From Cynocephalus volans (lineage: Eukaryota > Chordata > Mammalia > Dermoptera > Cynocephalidae), in contig NC_084467.1 of NCBI RefSeq assembly GCF_027409185.1, forward strand, positions 18,776,501-18,840,500: a DNA stretch of 64,000 nt, given 5' to 3'. Below, piece by piece: positions 35,951-46,727 of the stretch. A program made the translations under genes and the position numbers. How positions within the stretch are numbered: the stretch's first letter is position 1; the number at the start of each line of letters is the position of its first letter. Below the pieces are notes generated by a model, which did no database searches, was not told where the DNA came from, and saw nothing but the letters and a program-made list of their open reading frames with translations.

Positions 35951-36456
35951 TTACAGATGCATAATTTAGTTATGTGAAGCCATGCCTTTTCCATACATGC
36001 AACTTACTAACAAACTTATGAAGATTTTTGACTGACTGCATACAGTCAGTCAAGGGTATAGTTTGGCAGCCATAATGAGATTTTCTACTGGGCTTCCAGG
36101 AAGGAAGGTGTATCGAGCCTGTAACTCTTATCTGTCCAAATCCTTGGAAAGGAAGAGGGAGGGTTGGAGGTCTTAGCTTTTTCAGGGTCTTACCAGATAA
36201 GGGCTGTCAAAGAGAAGACCTTGAGCCACAGTATTTGGTGGCACTTGTGGTCCTCTGATGTGGCGAATGCCTGCTGCAGGGTCCTTCTAATGGGGATAGC
36301 TGTCACAGCACTATTAGATACCCCAGTTGGTGTCTATTTCATTTCTATAAGATTTTAGGGACATAAAAGCAAATCTATTACCCCCTAGATCAGGCAAAAG
36401 AGGTCCTTGCTCTGGGCCCCACAATTTAGAAAGCCCCATATTAAAACCACATATAA

Positions 36457-36651
36457 GGGCCGGCCTGTGCCTCACTCAGGAGAGTGTGGTGCTGATAACA
36501 CCAAGGCCATGGATTTGGATCCCATACAGGGATGGCCGGTTGGCTCACTTGGGAGAGCGTGGTGCTGACAACACCAAGTCAAGGGTTGAGATCCCCTTAC
36601 CGGTCATCTTTTATAAAACAAAACAAAACAAAACAAAACAAAAGAAAAACA
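36457..36651 (+). mobile_element. t-SINE dimer with (AAAAC)n tail
   Basis: Complete dimer; the tail is a run of AAAAC units. Flanking duplication CACATATAA (36448-36456 and 36652-36660). Confidence 0.93.
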
Positions 36652-36742
36652 CACATATAAAATAAATTTATCAAATAATGAGATAAAAACTGAAATATCA
36701 GAATCAAATTGCAGGCAATAATTATTAAGAATGACATAGGGA

Positions 36743-37011
36743 GGGGCTGGCTGGTTAGCTCAGTTTGTTAGAACATGGTGCTGGGCCGAGCCTGTGGCGC
36801 ACTCGGGAGGGTGCTGCGCTGGGAGCGCGGCGACGCTCCCAGCGGCCGCGGGTTCGGATCCTATATAGGAGTGGCCGGTACACTCACTGGCTGAGTGCCG
36901 GTCACGAAAAAGAAAAAAAACAAAAAAAGAACATGGTGCTGATAACAGCAAGGTCCAGGTTTTGATCCCTGTACCTGCCAACTGCCAAAAAAAAAAAAAA
37001 AAAAAAAAAAA
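36743..37011 (+). mobile_element. t-SINE monomer interrupted by a younger t-SINE
   Basis: The host monomer runs 36743-36783 and resumes at 36942-37011 with its A tail. Its own flanks AGAATGACATAG and AGAATGGTATAG form an old target duplication. Confidence 0.93.
36784..36927 (+). mobile_element. t-SINE, hairpin subtype, inserted in another t-SINE
   Basis: Complete hairpin-type element with a short second unit (GGCCGGTACACTCACTGG, GAGTGCCGGTCACG) and an A-rich tail. Flanked by the perfect duplication AGAACATGGTGCTG (36770-36783 and 36928-36941). Confidence 0.95.
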
Positions 37012-37629
37012 GAATGGTATAGCAATTGTCACCCTATTAGAAATGAATGAATACAGGTATAAAAGCCAGAAGATAAACCTAATTCTGCCAGCCATGGGTG
37101 CAAAGGGTCACATGACTATGTGGCCACATAGGTTACTCTGCATGACAAGAATGTATGGGCACTTCTGCCACTCAGCAGCCAGTACTCAGAGCTGGTGCAA
37201 CACAACCCACAACCCCCAACCCCCACTCTTAAGAGGGACACTGCTCAGGCCCCAGGAAAATGCTTCTTCACATCTCTCATGGCCGCGAAACAAAAGGCAC
37301 CTGCACCCAAATGACATGGTTTTGGTTGATTTTGTCATTATGAATGTAAATTTGTCAAGGTAGAAAGATAGAACATATTTTATTTAACGTCATTTAAAAT
37401 ATTTGCTTGCCCCATTTAAATATTTAGGCAAATGACATGTGGATCTCCATTTGTATTCTTGCCACCAACCCCACAAATGTCAAGGACAGGCCTCGGCAGG
37501 TATAATGCTATATTGAAACAAAATCCAAGCTATAAAGACGTAGCTTTTTTTTTTTTTTTGGCATCTCTTGGTTTTAATTTCTATTTTTAATTAGGGAGAA
37601 TGATCATTTTTCACACATTTGTGGGTCAT

Positions 37630-37674
37630 TTGTTATAAGGCTGCACTCTAACCAACTGACCTACTGGCCAGCCC
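37630..37674 (-). mobile_element. t-SINE fragment
   Basis: ATAAGGCTGCACTCTAACC and ACTGGCCAGCCC mark the 5' half of a monomer in reverse; the rest is missing. Confidence 0.65.
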
Positions 37675-37799
37675 ATTGTGGGCTGTTTTTATTTCTTCTT
37701 CTGAGACTAGTCTATTCATATCTTTTGTTCATTTATCTGCTCTGGATATTAATCCTTTATAATATATTTTCCCCGTCATTTTAAGTAAGTTTCTTTATT

Positions 37800-38520
37800 T
37801 TACTTCTTCTTTTTTTTTTTTCATTTTTCTTATTGTGGTTAAAATACACATAACATAAAATATACCAACTTAACCTTTTATTTATTTATTCATTTTTTTG
37901 CAGCTAGCCAGTATGGGGATTCAAACCTTCGACCTTGGTGTTATAACACCATGCTCGAACCAACTGAACTAACTGGTCAGCCCAACGCAGCCATTTTTAA
38001 GCATACACTTTGGTGATATTAAATATATTCCATATCACTATCCATCTCCAGAACTCCTTTCATCTTGTGAAACTGAAACTCTGTACCCATTAAACAATAA
38101 TTGCCTGTTTCCCCTCCTCCCGGTCCTTGGCAATTATCATCCTACTTTCTGTCTCTATGAATTTGACTATTCAAGGAACCTCATGTAAAGTGGAATCATA
38201 CAATGTCTTTGGGCAATTGGCTTATTTCACTTAGCATCATGTCCTCAAGGTTCATTCATGTTGTAGCCTGTGCCAGATGTTCCTTCCTTTTTCAGGCTGA
38301 ATAATATGCCACTGTTAAGTATATTGCACGTTTTGCTTCTTCGTTCATCTGTCGGTGGACCCTTGGGTTGTTTCCATGCTTGAGCTATTGTGCTAATGCT
38401 GCTATGAACATGGTGTACAAATATCTGAGACCCCGATTTCAATTCTATTGAGTATATACCCAGAAGTGGAATTGCTGGATCATATGGTTATCCTATTTTT
38501 AATTTTCTGAGGAACTTATT
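37800..38520 (-). mobile_element. Old L1 3' fragment with a SINE insertion
   Basis: The complement of an L1M 3' end. Phrases such as TTGTGGTTAAAATACACATA, CTTAGCATCATGTCCTCAAG, GCTGAATAATATGCC and GCTGGATCATATGG are typical of the ORF2 C-terminus and 3' UTR read backwards. A monomeric t-SINE (37894-37983) interrupts it. Confidence 0.75.
37894..37983 (-). mobile_element. t-SINE monomer
   Basis: TTTTTTTGCAGCTAGCCAG through AACTGGTCAGCCC. Inserted in an old L1 fragment. Confidence 0.88.
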
Positions 38521-38569
38521 CTGAGCACTTCCCAGCAATATGGACCCTGGAGGCGATGCCAGTGCAGCA

Positions 38570-38790
38570 CAATGACTAAGGGCAGAGGTTTTGGTATCAG
38601 ATTGACCAGGTTCCAGTTCTCTGTGTGCGATTTTGGGCAAATGACTTAAGCTCCCTCTCTAAACCTCAGTTTTCTCATCTGTTAAACTACTACTGTTAAA
38701 ATACTACTGACTTCAATGAGATAATGCATATACATTGCTTAAGTACAGTACAGTGAAGTGCTCGATACTATTGTTATCTAATGAACATGT
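38570..38790 (+). mobile_element. MIR
   Basis: TTTTGGGCAAATGACTTAAG, CCTCAGTTTTCTCATCTG and GATAATGCATATAC match MIR. Confidence 0.75.
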
Positions 38791-39774
38791 ACACAGTACA
38801 TTTGTAATATGCAAAAGAATCATATCTTTGAATTGCATAACTGTGATAAGAAAATAAATAAAGATATACCAGTTAAAAGCAAGGAGATGGTGTGACGATT
38901 CAACCATAGTGAACTGAAATCAAGAGGTCAGAACATCCTTGAGCAAGTTACTTCACCTCTTCCTTCCTTAGAAGCTGTGGGCTGATGGAGACGCCCTTGC
39001 TACATGCTGTTCCCGAGAGTGGACGTTGCACCATTGTGTCAACTAGGCCAGCAGTTGTAATCAGCTATTAAAACTATGTCAATCTGTTTTTTTCTGCTGT
39101 GACAAAACATAAGATCTGGAGCCATGGAAGCTTGACTCACAGTATCTTCCCAAACACAAGCAATCAGCCAGAGGACAAACATTGGCTGCATGAGTCAGTG
39201 GAAAATTCCAGATGTCTGTAGCTCATTAACTGCTAAATTGACAGCTATGGGTGCTGTCAAGTGTGATGAATAAGTAGACCTTACTAGCTCCATGTTCCCA
39301 TGAAGAAAGAACTGTCCCACAGGCATATTTTTCAAAAGAGCCATATACAACATGTGATATTTTAAAAAACTTCTAAACTTCTTTCTATTTCCCTTCTACA
39401 TAATTTCACCAACCCCTCTTACCAATCCAATGTCAGAGAAGCAGCCATAAATAACAAGGAAGGAAAATAGTATCCTCAAGGGCAGAAGCTTGGGACTTAC
39501 CTTTTGCCTTAATGGTGGGAACATAAATGGATACATAATTTCTGGAAGATATTTAGTAATATATATCAAAAACCTTACCTGTATAATTACCTTGTGACCT
39601 AGTAATTTCACCCCTGAGAATTTATTTAAAGGAAATTTATTGAAGAAAATGAAGATTTATGTATAAGACTCTTCCAATCAGCATAGAATAGCAAAAAGCT
39701 GGAAACAACAAAGGAGGAGCGTACAATTAGTGACAGATGGTCATAACCTAAAATACTGTTAACAACAATGTAGT

Positions 39775-40345
39775 TAGGTATAGAAACTGAAGCACAGAGA
39801 AGTTAAACGACCTAAGTCACATATTCTAGGAAGCCGCAAAGCTACGATTTGACTCTAGGCAGGCTCTGGAGTCTGTGCTGTCACTACTCATACCGCCTCT
39901 CAGAATAGAAAAAAGACTGGAAGGACCTACCTTCAAATGGTTATCAATTGTTATTTCTGGGAGGTGAGATGTTGAGCAATTTTAATTTAATTTAATTTAA
40001 TTTTTATTTTTTATCTGCCTTTTCTACAGTTATTAGTGACTTATGTAACAAGACAAAACCCCCATGAAAATGTTTAAAATACGAGATCTTGGCTGTAGAC
40101 TTGTTTGTTGTTTGTTTGCTTTTTTTGGCAGCTGGCCAGTTTGGGGATCTGAACCCTTGACCTTGGTGTTACAAGACTGCGCTCTAACCAGCTGAGCTAA
40201 GTGGCCAGCCCTTGGCTGTAGACTTGAATAAGTTCTCTGAGCCTCAGTGTCTTCATCTGGAGAAGGGTAGTCATACCTATCTTATAGAGCTAACGATAGG
40301 ACTGAATGAAAGAATGAATGTGAAATCACTTTGATGAGATAGATT
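39775..40345. mobile_element. Two MIR relics flanking a t-SINE
   Basis: Reverse at 39775-39905 (GAAACTGAAGCACAGAGAAG) and forward at 40215-40345 (GAGCCTCAGTGTCTTCATC). Confidence 0.6.
40104..40211 (-). mobile_element. t-SINE monomer
   Basis: T-rich tail, GGCAGCTGGCCAGTTTGGGG and a CCAGCCC end. Perfect flanking duplication TTGGCTGTAGACTTG (40089-40103 and 40212-40226). Confidence 0.94.
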
Positions 40346-40590
40346 TAGAATATGTTGAAAATGCTGGGTTCTATCACAGTACAAACAAGAAAGTGATAAA
40401 GCAAACATGTTTACAGAAATTCAGAGATTGCTGCTGAGCAAACACTGGGAGCTTGAGTAGTTTCATATCTCACTTGATTCTCTTCAGTGCCTCCTATTAT
40501 TTCTGAGCTGGAGATTGAAGATCTCTTCATACCATGGGTATGAATACTTGGGAGATGGGTGTGCTCATGGTCTTACATTTAAGTAGATGG

Positions 40591-40592
<2 letters not shown>

Positions 40593-40625
<33 letters not shown>
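40593..40625. repeat. (TA)n microsatellite
   Basis: A run of about 16 TA units followed by a T tract. Confidence 0.9.
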
Positions 40626-40644
<19 letters not shown>

Positions 40645-40912
40645 CCCTTTTTTTGGTAAGTATTGGGTTTTCCAGATTTCCTCTTACTATCAACCCAGTT
40701 GCCAGTCTCAGCCTGTTTTGGTTGCTCTTCTCAAGGTTGGTTCCTATCTCTCTGTTCACTCAGCTTCTGGCCTGAAGGACTAGATGCTTAAGCCCTGGAG
40801 TGGGCCAAGAAATGAACAGCTGGGATCAACAGACTAGCAAGGAGCCTGAGGGCAGAGCCTGGGAGCCCATCTGTGTGATAAATGCTTTTAAAAGTGAATC
40901 TAGGGCCGGCCT

Positions 40913-41069
40913 GTGGCTCTCTCGGGAGAGTGTGGTGCTGATAACACCAAGGCCACGGGTTCGGATCCCATATAGGGATGGCCGGTTTGCTCACTGGCTG
41001 AGCGTGGTGCTGACAACACCAAGTGAAGGGTTAAGATCCCCTTACCGGTCATCTTTAAAAAAAAAAAAA
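40913..41069 (+). mobile_element. t-SINE dimer
   Basis: Complete dimer; flanking duplication AAAGTGAATCTA at 40901-40912 and 41070-41081. Confidence 0.95.
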
Positions 41070-41231
41070 AAAGTGAATCTAAATAACTCTGGGGGTTCAG
41101 GAGCTAGTTTCTCACTTTTTTTGATTGCTTGTTAGGTGTGATCACCAACTTTGAGACTTACAGAGAAAAAAGGGGGTTTCCTTCATACATACACATCCAC
41201 ACCGGGGGCTTGTCCTTAGAAAAACTTAGGG

Positions 41232-41375
41232 CAGTATTTCTCAACTAGAGTGAGGCCTTGGAATCAGCTGGATTGGAAAACCCAAGCAACCACCCTCAAA
41301 GATTCTGATTCTGGGATAGGATCTGGGCATCAGAATCCTTTAAATGTCTCAAAGGTTGAACCCCTGGGTCAGAGT
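41232..41375. mobile_element. MER5-like hAT non-autonomous element
   Basis: TATTTCTCAACTAGAGTG, GGAATCAGCTGGATTGG, AAGATTCTGATTCTGGG and AAGGTTGAACCCCTG follow the MER5A layout. Confidence 0.65.
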
Positions 41376-42066
41376 CACAGGAGGCACAAGAGTTTAGTTT
41401 GACTTCCTCTGCCCCATTTAGTAATTAAGACTGAAATGGCTGCAATGGCTGAGAACAGATTTGCAACGTCCCAGGAATTGTGGGCATGTAGGGACAAGCA
41501 GCAGATGCTTCCCCAGGAAACACATTCATGGTGTGGAAAGGGTGTGTGTTTTGATAAGTTGAGCAACAAGATCAGAGCCCTGAGGCACATCAAAACATTG
41601 GGCAGGTGTCCTACTTTACACTTTTGGCAGGTTCCATGAATTTGCTGCTTCTAACTGACATAAGCCATCAGCTGACAGACCTGCAAGCATTCAAAGCTGA
41701 CACTCTGAATTTATAAATGAACTTGAGGGAGAAAAGAACCAAACAGGTTTTGTTTTGAATAGACCCACGGGGGTGAGGTGACGTGGGGTGAGAATGACCC
41801 AGCCCGAAACCAGTCAGTCCGACTGAAGATTTGTTCCAAAGGTATGGCAAACCCGGGTGATTGCCCCAAGTGTCCTGGCACTTGTGGGGTCTATAATACA
41901 ATTAAGCCTCTGTCTATAACTTGCCCACTCTCCAAATTGGACTTTCCGAAACACACCCCCGCTTTTTTTTTTTTTTTTTTTTAACCCCACTTTTACTTAC
42001 AGATTAAGGCCCATATGAACCTCATTCACTGTTGTATCCCCAGGGCTTAGTAGAATGCCTGGCACA

Positions 42067-42203
42067 GGGCCGAGCCCGTGGCGCACTTGGTAGAGTGCTG
42101 CGCTGGGAGCGCGGCGACGCTCCCGCCGCAGGTTCGGATCCTATATAGGACTGACCAGTGCACTCACTGGCTGAGTGCTGGTCACAAAAAAAAAAAAAAA
42201 AAA
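42067..42203 (+). mobile_element. t-SINE, hairpin subtype
   Basis: Complete hairpin-type copy with A tail, inserted in an L2-like tail; duplication AGAATGCCTGGCACA (42052-42066 and 42204-42218) is perfect. Confidence 0.95.
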
Positions 42204-42301
42204 AGAATGCCTGGCACAAAGTAGGCACCGGATAAATCTTTGCCAAATGTTTTGGATTAAACACCCATGTATTTATTCTGTGTCTACTTTATTTATTTTT
42301 A

Positions 42302-42463
42302 TTTTTTTAAAAAGATGACCGGTAGGGGGATCTCAACCCTTGGCTTGGTGTTGTCAGCACCACGCTCAGCCAGTGAGCCAACTGGCCATTCCTATATAGG
42401 ATCCGAACCTGTGGTCTTGGTGTTATCAGCCCCGCACTCTCCCGAGTGAGCCACGGGCTGGCC
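42302..42463 (-). mobile_element. t-SINE dimer
   Basis: Complete dimer in reverse; flanking duplication CTGTGTCTAC. Confidence 0.93.
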
Positions 42464-43082
42464 CCTGTGTCTACGTTATAAACCTGCTGAACCTGCGGCT
42501 AGAATCACCCCAAAAGCTGCAGCAGTGGACTTCCCACAAAGGAGTGGCCCAAACCATCCCAAGAAGGGGAGGTTAGGATTCCAAAGAAAGAAGCAATAAC
42601 ACCAGGGTGATTAGTCCAAAGCATTTATAAGGGGAACTTACTTACAGCAGAGTGCTGCAGCATAGCCTCCGTGATGGACAGCAAGAAAACGGATGCTCTA
42701 CCTGCGTACGTCCACAGTGAAGGGGGTAGGGTATGGAGTTTACATGAGAGTTTAAGGAATTTGGTTTTAGGCCAGGGCGTTTCTATTCAGTATTGTGGGC
42801 AACAACCTAGATACCTTTAACAGCACCTGGGAATGTTCAAGGCTCTGGCTGTGTTTCAAGTTTGTTGGGAGGAACGCTCAGCTGGCTGGGTCACAGAGGG
42901 ATCAAGGCACTCTGTGATTTTCTCAGAGGACACAGAAAGAAAACTGGGGAAACTGGGGGTCCCTACATTATGCATTTGGCTCCCAGTATTGGTGCTCTAC
43001 ATCCTGAGAGCTGTTGTTTGCATCAACATTTTCCTATTTGCACTGAGAACCACGAATTGGATTGTCAGTGCAACTGACTTTA

Positions 43083-43660
43083 AAGACCAGCATGGGATAG
43101 GCAGAGGCTGTACCAGAGGTGTTGTGAGGCTGCCGCATGGAAAAAGAACCAGAACACCCAATTGAGAATTTAAAGGGGGGTTTTATTGGCTGACTGGTGA
43201 AGGTCTCAGAAGAGAGCAGCCCTGACTTGAAGTTTAGTGTTTTTTTTAAAAAGTACATTTTTATATTAGTCACACGGTTAAAATTATCAAATAGTCACAC
43301 ACTTACAGTTATCATATAGTCACACAAATACACACATACCCTCCTGGCATGAGGAGGGGGTTTGGGAGGCCTAGCACAAGCTGATAACAGAAGCTGAAAC
43401 AAGCCAGTTAATTGTTCAGGGGAGCTTGGGTGGGGAACAGCAAACAAAATTCAAACTTCTCTAAGTGCAGGCTAATATTTAGTTTTTAACTTTTATCAAG
43501 GAGGCTGAAGAGCTGAGGGGGATTTTTAAACAACATTTCTTAAGCAATTCAAACACTATTTAAACTTAATCTACCTTGTCACACAACAAGCAGTTTTACA
43601 GAAGCCAATTGCGTGTTATGAAACTAGGGGTCACCCTATCTCAGAGGTCCTGAAGAGGGT
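43083..43660 (-). mobile_element. Retroviral LTR
   Basis: On the minus strand it has a U3-like part, then AATAAA (plus 43182-43187) followed within about 70 nt by a U5-like segment (TTGGGTGTTCTGGTTC, AGCCTCACAACACC). Near 43262-43325 a 28-30-bp unit with TAGTCACAC repeats three times, as in LTR enhancer repeats. The family is not identified and the left border is approximate. The bases at about 42490-43080 may be related internal or LTR sequence. Confidence 0.5.
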
Positions 43661-44189
43661 ATTATTTTAACTCCTGTTCTCTAGTTCTGAGCTGTTGTGG
43701 GCACTTGGTAAATGTTAATGAATGATGAAGTTGGAACTATACTGAGTGCAGAAGGGATAAATTTGAAAGATACTTGGATGATGATAATAAAAAATTATAA
43801 AAAGAAAGTGCTCAGACTGAAAACAGGCTGTCCAGTTTATTAACCATTATATTAAAAAATATATACTGTAAGGGTCCTTTTTGAGGTCAAAGTCTTGAAC
43901 CCATTAAATACAGCCTGGCTATTATCTAGCTGGATGTTCTAAGCAAGCTTCTTGAATTTTGGGGAAACAGATCACACCTTCACTACAATAGCAGTTGGCT
44001 AACCATGTACATCTTAGTTGACTATGATTAGCATCAGAAAGTCCCCGTGCTTAAATATATCTCATTTTACCAAATTAGATGAACAAACTGCATCTTTTAA
44101 GATGCAGTAATTTTTCTTAAGATCCATGGCTAGGAGAACATAGTGGTTTTTTCTTCCTCCCTCTCTCTTTTTCTTTTTCTTTTTTTCTT

Positions 44190-44264
44190 TTTAAAAGGTT
44201 ACCGGTAAGGGGATCTTAACCCTTGTCAGCACCACGCTCTCCCAGGGGAGCCAAGGGCTGGCCC
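44190..44264 (-). mobile_element. t-SINE, single-unit form with internal deletion
   Basis: T-rich tract, TTACCGGTAAGGGGATCTTA, then a shortened unit ending GGGCTGGCCC. Confidence 0.8.
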
Positions 44265-44819
44265 TAGAACTTAGTGGTTTGAATTGGATTGGGAGGTGGC
44301 GGGGGGTGGGGGGTGATGGTAGAGAAAAACTGAGGATTAAAAAACGAATAAGGTGGATTTATAAAAAGTATATATATATCCTGTAACAATAGTTTATACA
44401 CACACGGTTGAGTGTAAAGTAATGAGATTGATTTGAACCATTTATCGTAATTATTCATGTTCACAGAAGTCAGCATTCTCTCAAAGCATTCACTTTGGGT
44501 TGCTTACACTTACTCCAGATAAGTTGGCCTGTCCCCCTTCCCTGCACCTTGCTGGCATAAACACTGAATGATGTCCTCTCTCTCCCTGTTTTTCACTTAC
44601 AAATGGGACAGAAAGGGGAATGAGGAAGCAGCCTTCATTCTCACAGCAAACTTACTGCGCACTTACCACGTGCAAGGCGCTGTGCTGAGCGCAATAAAAC
44701 CTGGGTTTGCCCCTCAAGGGTGTCTGGAGGGGGGTCACGAGTAATTATAATACGGTGTGATAAAAGGCTGTCGTTGAAGTCAAGGACCCGTGGGGACACA
44801 GAGAGGAAGTGATTAACCT
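44265..44819. other. Sequence upstream of the PNRC2 CpG island
   Basis: Holds a T/A-rich tract and, near 44641-44770, a diverged ancient repeat (CGCACTTACCACGTGCAAGG). No exon supported. Confidence 0.4.
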
Positions 44820-45299
44820 GATCCGTGTGGGAGTCACAGACGCCTTCGCGGGGAGGCAACTTCTGAATCTAGTGCTAGCGAAGCTGGAGGGTGGGAGGAC
44901 AGGAAGGGACCGCAGCTTGGGGAACACAAAGTAACAGCGACAGGACGAGAGGACCGCCAGGAGCAAAGGCCGGACAGGAGGGCAGGTTACGCGGTTCAGT
45001 GACTCGAACTCGGGAAGACGCCCCCCTTCCCTGGGTCCCCGGGCAGCTGCAGGCCGCGGGCCCGCCGGCAGGAGAGCGCGGCGGCAGCGGCCTCCCGGGC
45101 GCAGGTGGCCGCACCGTCCAGCGCCGAGCGCGCCTCGAAGAGGAGTCCGGAGCTAGCGGGAGGGGCCTGGCCGGCCAGCGGCCCGCGGGGTCCCCGGCAG
45201 GGAGGCCGGGCCAGGACAGTTATTCCCGACATGCTCCTCCCGGCGAGGATTTCAAACCCTCCGCAGCCCCCACCGCCTGCCCTCGCCCCGGGCCTACCC

Positions 45300-45460
45300 C
45301 AGCAACAGGCGTTGGCCAGCTTCCCATTGGCCGGTCCCCCGCCCTCGAGTTCTCATTGGCCGGTCCCCCACCCTCGAGTTCTCATTGGCCGGTCCCCCGC
45401 CCTCGAGTTCTCATTGGCCGCGCAGCCTCCCGGCCGCTTTTGCGCTCGCCGCTGCCTCCA
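45300..45460 (+). promoter_or_regulatory. PNRC2: PNRC2 promoter with four CCAAT boxes on a 29-bp tandem repeat
   Basis: Four ATTGG pentamers (inverted CCAAT boxes) start at 45326, 45355, 45384 and 45413, exactly 29 bp apart, in near-identical units that also carry GGCCGGTCCCC and CCCTCGAG. This is the layout of NF-Y sites in a TATA-less housekeeping promoter. They sit directly upstream of PNRC2 exon 1 in the CpG-rich block of about 44.82-45.84 kb. I see no TATA box. The start site is not directly visible and is inferred to lie near 45.45 kb. NF-Y binding is inferred from the motif only. Confidence 0.75.
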
Positions 45461-45629
45461 TTTTGTCGGTAGAGGCAGGAGGCGGTGGCCGTGTCGGAGA
45501 CGCTGGTGTGGTCGGTAGCTAGCTTGTCGGTGCTCGTGGGTTTTGTTCGAATCGTGCCTTGTCTCTCCCTGGAAGAGGAGGGAGGCTTCGACGTCGACAG
45601 CCGCCGCCGCAGTCCCGAGCCTGAAGTCG
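45455..45629 (+). other. PNRC2: PNRC2 exon 1 (5' UTR)
   Basis: This is a CpG-island exon that ends at a consensus donor (TCG, then gtgagt at 45630). It contains no ATG. The left edge is approximate because no initiator element is obvious. The call rests on position between the CCAAT array and the PNRC2 coding exon, and on resemblance to the human PNRC2 leader as I remember it. One frame is open from about 45543 to the donor and stays open into exon 2 if exon 2 begins at 46728, but it has no AUG in exon 1. Confidence 0.65.
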
Positions 45630-46354
45630 GTGAGTGGTGGCGGCGCCGCGGGCGCGGCCATGTTGGCGGCCGCGCTCCCCATTGTTGGGGGAAGGAGGCG
45701 AGCGGCCGGAGAGACCCGAGCCCGGTGGGAGCCAGGACCCGGCTCGAGGACCAGGGAGCCACCCGGAAGCGTGCAGCTGAGGCGGCGAGCTTTCCGGGTT
45801 CGAGCTGTCAGTGACTCAGAGTTCGGGAACTCGGGATTTGCTTAAGGTTGTCAGGACCGTCGGCTGGAAGGCTCTCAACCTTTGGAAGGAAGAGGGCTTA
45901 CCGTGTCTTTGGTAACTTGGATTAAGTGAAAATGAAACCGTGAATGTTAACTGGCCACTGTAGGGAGCCTTTAGGTTGTTAGGGCTTGTGAAAACGTATT
46001 TTCTTTTAAAACGGGGAGTAGAGGATGTTGGTAACCAGAGAAAACACTTCGCATGATGTAGACATTGGGAGTGGAGGCTTTGTGTGAAAACGTTTGTGGT
46101 GTGTCGAAAGATTGGTAAATTCTGGTGCAACTTTACAAACGTGGTCTCTTTAGAAAATCAGTTTTAAGCCAATTTCTTGACTGTAAAGGTTAACGCTTCC
46201 CTAGTTTGACATAACACTTTGGTCACAAAATACGTGAGAGAATCTGAAAGGTCTTTCCTAGGAAAAAGATACAAACAAAACTTGTTGCGGGACTTGCAGG
46301 CTCCCTTACAAAAATCCCCCAGGAGGTCCTTCTCAAGGATGGGAAGAGTTCTTA

Positions 46355-46433
46355 TATAGGATCCGAACCCGCGGCGGGAGCGTCGCTGCGCTCCCAGCGC
46401 CGCACTCTCCCGAGTGCGCCACGGGCTCGGCCC
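46355..46433 (-). mobile_element. t-SINE, hairpin subtype, tailless, in PNRC2 intron 1
   Basis: On the minus strand 79 nt run from GGGCCGAGCCCGTGGCGC through the hairpin and B box to GGATCCTATA, with no poly(A). Perfect 13-bp duplications GGAAGAGTTCTTA flank it (46342-46354 and 46434-46446). So a 3'-truncated, tailless RNA was integrated with target duplication. Confidence 0.93.
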
Positions 46434-46578
46434 GGAAGAGTTCTTAAATGATGATTATGAAGTCAAAGAAAACCATCTTCAGAGACATATTATTTTCTAA
46501 CTTTTAGCTCAGGAAGTAGCCATTCCTTACAACTATTTCTGTGGTAAATCTAAATGATTTCTTATCACTTTCTCCTGG

Positions 46579-46674
46579 TTTTTTTTTTTTGGCGGCTGCC
46601 CAGTATAGGGATCCACACCCTTGGCCTTGGTGTTATAACGCCCTGTTCTAATCAGTTGAGCTAACCTACCAGCC
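46579..46674 (-). mobile_element. t-SINE monomer in PNRC2 intron 1
   Basis: T tract, GGCGGCTGCCCAGTATAGGG through GCTAACCTACCAGCCC; lies about 50 bp upstream of the exon 2 acceptor. Confidence 0.88.
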
Positions 46675-46727
46675 CTCTTCCGTATTTTTGAATTTGAAGT
46701 AATGCAGTAATCTTTACTTATTTCTAG

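Larger units (their letters stand above)
44820..45840. promoter_or_regulatory. CpG island over the PNRC2 promoter and exon 1
   Basis: The block is strongly GC-rich with dense CpG, unlike its AT-rich surroundings. It covers the CCAAT array, PNRC2 exon 1 and the start of intron 1. The long open frames here on both strands follow from base composition and resemble no protein I recognise. A divergent non-coding transcript is possible but nothing in the sequence shows one. Confidence 0.8.

Noticed and set aside
1-44600. CNR2 exons, expected from human synteny
   Set aside because: No frame with a seven-transmembrane receptor signature is present, and I could not recognise its non-coding first exon. 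The neighbour is therefore not annotated.
44891-45472. A 193-codon open frame across the CpG island
   Set aside because: Low-complexity Ala/Gly/Pro/Arg composition due to GC content. It crosses the CCAAT repeat array, which accounts for its repeated C-terminal part.
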